A stretch of DNA of 64,000 nt from JAUIAI01 sp041396685 (lineage in GTDB: Bacteria; Pseudomonadota; Gammaproteobacteria; Burkholderiales; Burkholderiaceae_E): positions 310,001 to 374,000 of the forward strand of contig JAWKYD010000004.1 of assembly GCA_041396685.1 (NCBI GenBank), in the 5' to 3' direction. The position numbers and the translations under genes were made by a program. The notes beneath the pieces are model-generated. The model was not told the origin of the DNA, made no database searches, and was given only the letters and a program-made list of their open reading frames with translations. Shown one piece after another: positions 62,071 through 64,000 of the stretch. Position 1 is the stretch's first letter. Each line of letters begins with the position of its first letter.

Positions 62071-63351
62071 TCACATCGTCGACGGAAGCCAGGTTACGAG
62101 CGCAGGGAACGCCACCAGCAGCGCCACCAGCAACAGGTGGGCGACCACATGCGGAAACGAGCCTCTGAATACATCCGCAACGGGCATCCGGGTGTACTTC
62201 GAGATCACGAACACATTCATGCCCAGCGGCGGTGTCAGCACACCGACCTCGCCCATCACGATCGTCATCACGCCGAACCAGATCGGGTCGTAGCCCAACT
62301 GATCGATGACCGGCACGACGATGGGCACCATCAGGATGAGCATCGCGATCAGATCCATGAAGCATCCGAGCACCAGATACAACAGCAGGAACAGCAGGAC
62401 GATTGCCAGGGGCGCAATACCGGAGTTCACGAAGTAGCCGACCAGCGCCTGCGTCGTCTGGGTCATCGTCAGGAAATAGACGAAGACCTGCGCGCCCAGG
62501 AAAATAAGGGCGATCATGCAGCTGGACTCGGCCGTCACATAGGTGGCCCGAATCAACTGCCGTACGGTCGCGCCGCGCAGCAGCGCGAGCAGAAAAGCGC
62601 CGAGCGCACCGAGCGCCGACGCCTCGGTCGGTGTTGCAATGCCGGTATAGATCGCCACGGTCACCAGACTGAACAGCAGGAGAAAACCCCAGGCGGTCTT
62701 CAGCACGACGATCTTCTGTTTGAGGCCATAGCCCTGAGCGCGGGGCGCATGGTCTGGGTTCCGCCAGACGAGAAACAGGATCGTCAACATGATGGTGATG
62801 GTGACCAGGATGCCCGGAACGAGCCCGGCGATGAGCAGTTTCGCCACGCTGATGTCGGCCAGCAGCGCATAGATGACCATTGCGCCGCTGGGCGGAATCA
62901 GCATCGACAAGGTTCCGGATATGGCGACGACGCCGGACGCCAGTTTCGGGTCGTAGCCCTGTTTGATCATTCCCGGAATCGTCGTCGACGACAAGGTGGC
63001 CGCCGCTGCCGTGCTCGAGCCCGATATCGCGCCGAACATGGCTCCCGTGATCGCCGTGGCATGGGCCAAGCCGCCGGGCGTGCGGCCCATCCAGGTCCGG
63101 GCGATACTGAACATGTCCTCGCTGACGCCACTGATGAGGATGAAGTTCGCCATCAGGATGAACATCGGAATGATGACGAACTCGTAGTGATCCACCGCAC
63201 CGAGCGGTGCCGAGGTCAGAATGCCGTTCACCAGGGGCATGCCGCCGACGAGGAACAGGCCAACGCCGCCAGCCAGAGCAAGCGCAACGGCGACCGGTAG
63301 GCCGATCACCAGCAGGACGACCAGCAGGATGAATCCTGTCGCGACGGCCAT
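62071..63351 (-). CDS. dctM: TRAP transporter large permease (DctM), second system
   Basis: A 426-residue polytopic permease with the DctM motifs GAISGSSTAAAATLSS, LSMLIPPSGAMVIYALL, TPTEASALG and PIVVPVIDQLG. It is strikingly close in sequence pattern and length to the DctM at 23049-24332, so the two TRAP systems look like a duplication. ATG at 63351 overlaps the dctQ stop. The 246 bases to its left include the oxygenase promoter and nothing else I can support. Confidence 0.95.
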   Translation of the reverse strand: MAVATGFILLVVLLVIGLPVAVALALAGGVGLFLVGGMPLVNGILTSAPLGAVDHYEFVIIPMFILMANFILISGVSEDMFSIARTWMGRTPGGLAHATAITGAMFGAISGSSTAAAATLSSTTIPGMIKQGYDPKLASGVVAISGTLSMLIPPSGAMVIYALLADISVAKLLIAGLVPGILVTITIMLTILFLVWRNPDHAPRAQGYGLKQKIVVLKTAWGFLLLFSLVTVAIYTGIATPTEASALGALGAFLLALLRGATVRQLIRATYVTAESSCMIALIFLGAQVFVYFLTMTQTTQALVGYFVNSGIAPLAIVLLFLLLYLVLGCFMDLIAMLILMVPIVVPVIDQLGYDPIWFGVMTIVMGEVGVLTPPLGMNVFVISKYTRMPVADVFRGSFPHVVAHLLLVALLVAFPALVTWLPSTM

Positions 63352-63950
63352 CAGATCGCCTCTCGCGACGGATCGTCGTCACTCGGCAATACGCTGATTT
63401 CGAGCTCGGAGCGGCCGGTGAGGAAAGCAATGAGATTGTTCACGCCGATGTGGGCCAGTCGAAGCGCCAGTCCGCCCATCGCAATGCAGAAGATCGCCTG
63501 GCTCGCCCAGATCGGCCAGTTGATGACGCCGGTGGTCGCCAGTCCGGCCTGCCAACTCTCGAAGGCCAGGAATCCGATCCGCATGGACATGAGCCCGAAC
63601 ACCGGGGCGGCCGCCAGCAGTGCGAACCCGAGCGTCAGCTGCCGCGCCCGCGCCGGCATCGACATCGCGAACAGATCAACCGAAATATGCCCGCCACGGC
63701 GCATCATGAAGCCGACCGGCAGCAGCATCACCGCCGGCAACAGATACATCTGAACGAGGTCGTAATTGAACTCGAGCGGCTGGTTGAGTGTGTATCGGAA
63801 GATGGCGTCCAGCGAAACCGTGACCATGATGACGATCATGATGGTCGAGACCAGCGCCATGATCCCTCGTTCGATCGCGTTCATCAGCCGGTCCGCCATT
63901 TGAAGGGTGCGCAACATGCCGCCTCCCTCGGACGTATTCTGATCACTCAC
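63351..63950 (-). CDS. dctQ: TRAP transporter small permease (DctQ), second system
   Basis: A 199-residue protein with four hydrophobic helices, the RYTLNQPLEFNYDLVQMYLLP motif and RRGGHISVDLFAMSMP. It starts with GTG at 63950 after a weak GAGAG site. Its partner receptor gene dctP would be expected just past the right edge of the window; the last 50 bases are upstream sequence with no readable gene. It is paralogous to the DctQ at 24332-24937. Confidence 0.92.
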   Translation of the reverse strand: MSDQNTSEGGGMLRTLQMADRLMNAIERGIMALVSTIMIVIMVTVSLDAIFRYTLNQPLEFNYDLVQMYLLPAVMLLPVGFMMRRGGHISVDLFAMSMPARARQLTLGFALLAAAPVFGLMSMRIGFLAFESWQAGLATTGVINWPIWASQAIFCIAMGGLALRLAHIGVNNLIAFLTGRSELEISVLPSDDDPSREAI

Positions 63951-64000
63951 GGCGCTGTCTCTCGCCAGGTCATCGCGGCCCTATTCGCGGCCGTCACTTG

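Overview
The window is high-GC, gene-dense DNA packed with tightly spaced catabolic operons. It carries a tripartite tricarboxylate transport system with a periplasmic Bug-type receptor, a branched-chain-type ABC importer, two TRAP transporters, many acyl-CoA and short-chain dehydrogenase genes, and a sigma-54 gene with a sigma-54 activator. This fits a chromosome of a metabolically versatile Betaproteobacterium (Burkholderiales-like). That placement is inference; there is no rRNA, tRNA or phylogenetic marker here. No CRISPR array, insertion sequence or prophage gene was seen.

Layout. 1-319: 3'-truncated PilZ-domain gene. 746-4815: Bug receptor, an esterase, and small and large TTT permeases in one operon. 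4908-8930 (minus): a glycosyltransferase with an apparent internal deletion, a PlcP-type phospholipase C, and BtaB/BtaA for betaine lipid synthesis, with a Pho-box-like site upstream of btaA; together a phosphate-limitation membrane-lipid remodelling locus. 9040-12561 (minus): orphan molybdopterin-type oxidase subunit and an amidohydrolase. 12800-19253 (plus): Liv-type ABC importer followed by an SDR and a beta-hydroxyacid dehydrogenase. 19349-28921 (minus): SDR, GMC oxidoreductase, second amidohydrolase, TRAP transporter, MmgE/PrpD protein, and a beta-hydroxyacid dehydrogenase with a duplicated C-terminal domain. 29402-30544: degenerate iron-type alcohol dehydrogenase. 30644-34005 (minus): beta-oxidation accessory genes, including a 2,4-dienoyl-CoA-reductase-like SDR. 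34151-43857 (minus): a CoA-thioester operon resembling the ali/bad cyclohexanecarboxylate pathway. 44111-46363 (plus): crotonase and aldehyde dehydrogenase. 46458-50638: thioesterase, rpoN and, divergently, a sigma-54 activator. 50688-58595: tautomerase, CMD protein, exporter-type permease, two dehydrogenases, and divergently an ADP-forming acyl-CoA synthetase and MFS permease. 58821-61792: MarR regulator with a Rieske oxygenase and its reductase. 62071-63950: second TRAP permease pair, cut by the window edge.

The unifying feature is sigma-54. Reading intergenic DNA by eye gives twelve correctly oriented -24/-12 elements close to TGGCAYG-N4-KTGCG, each upstream of a gene start in this window. 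One is in front of rpoN itself. The RpoN has a divergent activator-contacting region I, and the activator beside it has GSFTDA in place of the canonical GAFTGA loop. The likely picture is a catabolic island run by a dedicated, possibly co-adapted sigma-54/activator pair, feeding acids and alicyclic compounds through CoA thioesters into central metabolism.
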